Below are positions 63,481 through 64,000 of a stretch of DNA of 64,000 nucleotides, one piece after another; the stretch's first letter is position 1, and every line of letters begins with the position of its first letter. The notes beneath the pieces were generated by a model, which was not told the DNA's origin, ran no database searches, and saw only the letters and a program-made list of their open reading frames with translations. Source of the stretch: CBDAQR01 sp965199055 (lineage in GTDB: Bacteria; Pseudomonadota; Gammaproteobacteria; Pseudomonadales; Halieaceae); the NCBI GenBank assembly GCA_965199055.1, contig CBDAQR010000004.1, forward strand, positions 434,001 through 498,000, given 5' to 3'. The position numbers were made by a program, and so were the translations under genes.

Positions 63481-64000
63481 CTAGCGATAGTCGTTGAGTC
63501 CGACAAAGGTCCCTCCATTTCTGTGCGTGAGTTCTCTCATGAGCGTAGCAAACCGGACGCCGGTCGTCTGCAAGTGGGGTTGGCGTTGGAACTGCACTGG
63601 AAAACCCACTGCGTGGATGCGCACAAGTCGGTTGCCGTCGGCGCCGACCCGGTTAATACGATCTACGGTTTGCACCACCTGTTGGATCGAATCGCCAGTA
63701 AATTCGTCGCCAAACACGTAAATGCTGATCTTCTTGTCGGGGGCATAGAACGTCCTCACCGCCTGGGTGATGCCTTCCACTGGCGAACTATTGGAAAACA
63801 CGTTCCAGGTGCGCAGGCGGTCCATGATCACTTTGCGCCGGCCAGGGGTGTCAGGAATCCATTTGCCGCGGTAGCGTGAGAACATGTATTGGCCCATGTC
63901 ATTCATCACCTGAATGCCTTTCACTTCCGGATAAATACTGAGTGTGGCTTCAAACTCGCGCAGCATGCGATCCCAGCTATAGGAAAACATGGAGCCGGAG
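63481..64000 (-). CDS. von Willebrand factor A domain protein, 3' part
   Basis: The frame is open through the right edge, so the gene is truncated by the window. The visible 173 residues begin with SGSMFSYSWDRMLREF, the SGS part of a DxSxS MIDAS motif. They continue with VKGIQVMNDMGQYMF, ISIYVFGDEFTGDSI and RIHAVGFPVQF, a VWA-like alternation of strands and helices. The ATG at 63990 is probably internal because SGS precedes it. It is the first visible gene of a minus-strand cluster with two lipoproteins and an M48 protease. Confidence 0.75.
   Translation of the reverse strand, partial: SGSMFSYSWDRMLREFEATLSIYPEVKGIQVMNDMGQYMFSRYRGKWIPDTPGRRKVIMDRLRTWNVFSNSSPVEGITQAVRTFYAPDKKISIYVFGDEFTGDSIQQVVQTVDRINRVGADGNRLVRIHAVGFPVQFQRQPHLQTTGVRFATLMRELTHRNGGTFVGLNDYR

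Noticed and set aside
62691..63497. Plus-strand frame of 268 codons opposite a lipoprotein gene
   Set aside because: The minus-strand gene has a lipoprotein signal and 4-bp operon overlap; the plus-strand frame has neither.

Overview
The window looks like a chromosomal segment of a marine gammaproteobacterium, probably near the Halieaceae/OM60-NOR5 or a related Cellvibrionales/Pseudomonadales lineage. This rests on recognisable protein families and on a divergent argG / pyrC-rnt arrangement that recalls Pseudomonas; no search could be run. Gene density is high, gaps are short, and I saw no rRNA, tRNA or CRISPR array.

Left part (1-17958), core genes: the 3' end of a DUF3604 gene, a ~190-bp palindromic element, a pyrophosphate-dependent phosphofructokinase divergent from mpl (murein recycling), an RND/MMPL exporter, a Lon-substrate-binding-domain protein, rnt and pyrC divergent from argG, two small genes, a secreted chorismate mutase followed by a family 3 periplasmic binding protein (a possible periplasmic phenylalanine branch), a collar-like lipoprotein, dnaE2 behind a textbook LexA box, a DUF1499 gene split by an in-frame stop, and a VOC protein.

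Accessory island (18189-23734): a dead chromosomal integron. The integrase gene carries a one-base frameshift and has lost its start to an IS3-family element. On the far side of that IS are three cassette genes on the plus strand, each followed by an attC site, and a fourth cassette gene cut after 32 codons by a second IS3-family element. The second element is a complete copy abutting an inverted 350-bp fragment of itself.

Centre (23776-46692): one 22.9-kb gene for a 7638-residue secreted repeat protein (DUF4214 N-terminus, glycine linker, cadherin-like domains, several repeat types, two RTX blocks). It starts only 41 bp from the IS end. Its six ~1.4-1.7-kb repeats ending in a YDFWGLRxGE-type motif, its ~58-residue repeat tract and a nearly identical 232-bp internal duplication make it the most unusual object here.

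Right part (46882-64000), again chromosomal: a Tag-like glycosylase, a YedZ-like membrane protein, an alcohol-forming fatty acyl-CoA reductase (wax ester or fatty alcohol metabolism) with an AraC-type regulator upstream, a CBS protein, DUF899, a SixA-like phosphatase, an exported M20 peptidase with a Kazal-type lipoprotein, a DAACS symporter convergent with a Tat-exported amine oxidase, MOSC, crotonase and MBL-fold proteins, DUF2288, and a minus-strand run of a VWA protein, two lipoproteins and an M48 metalloprotease that continues past the window edge.
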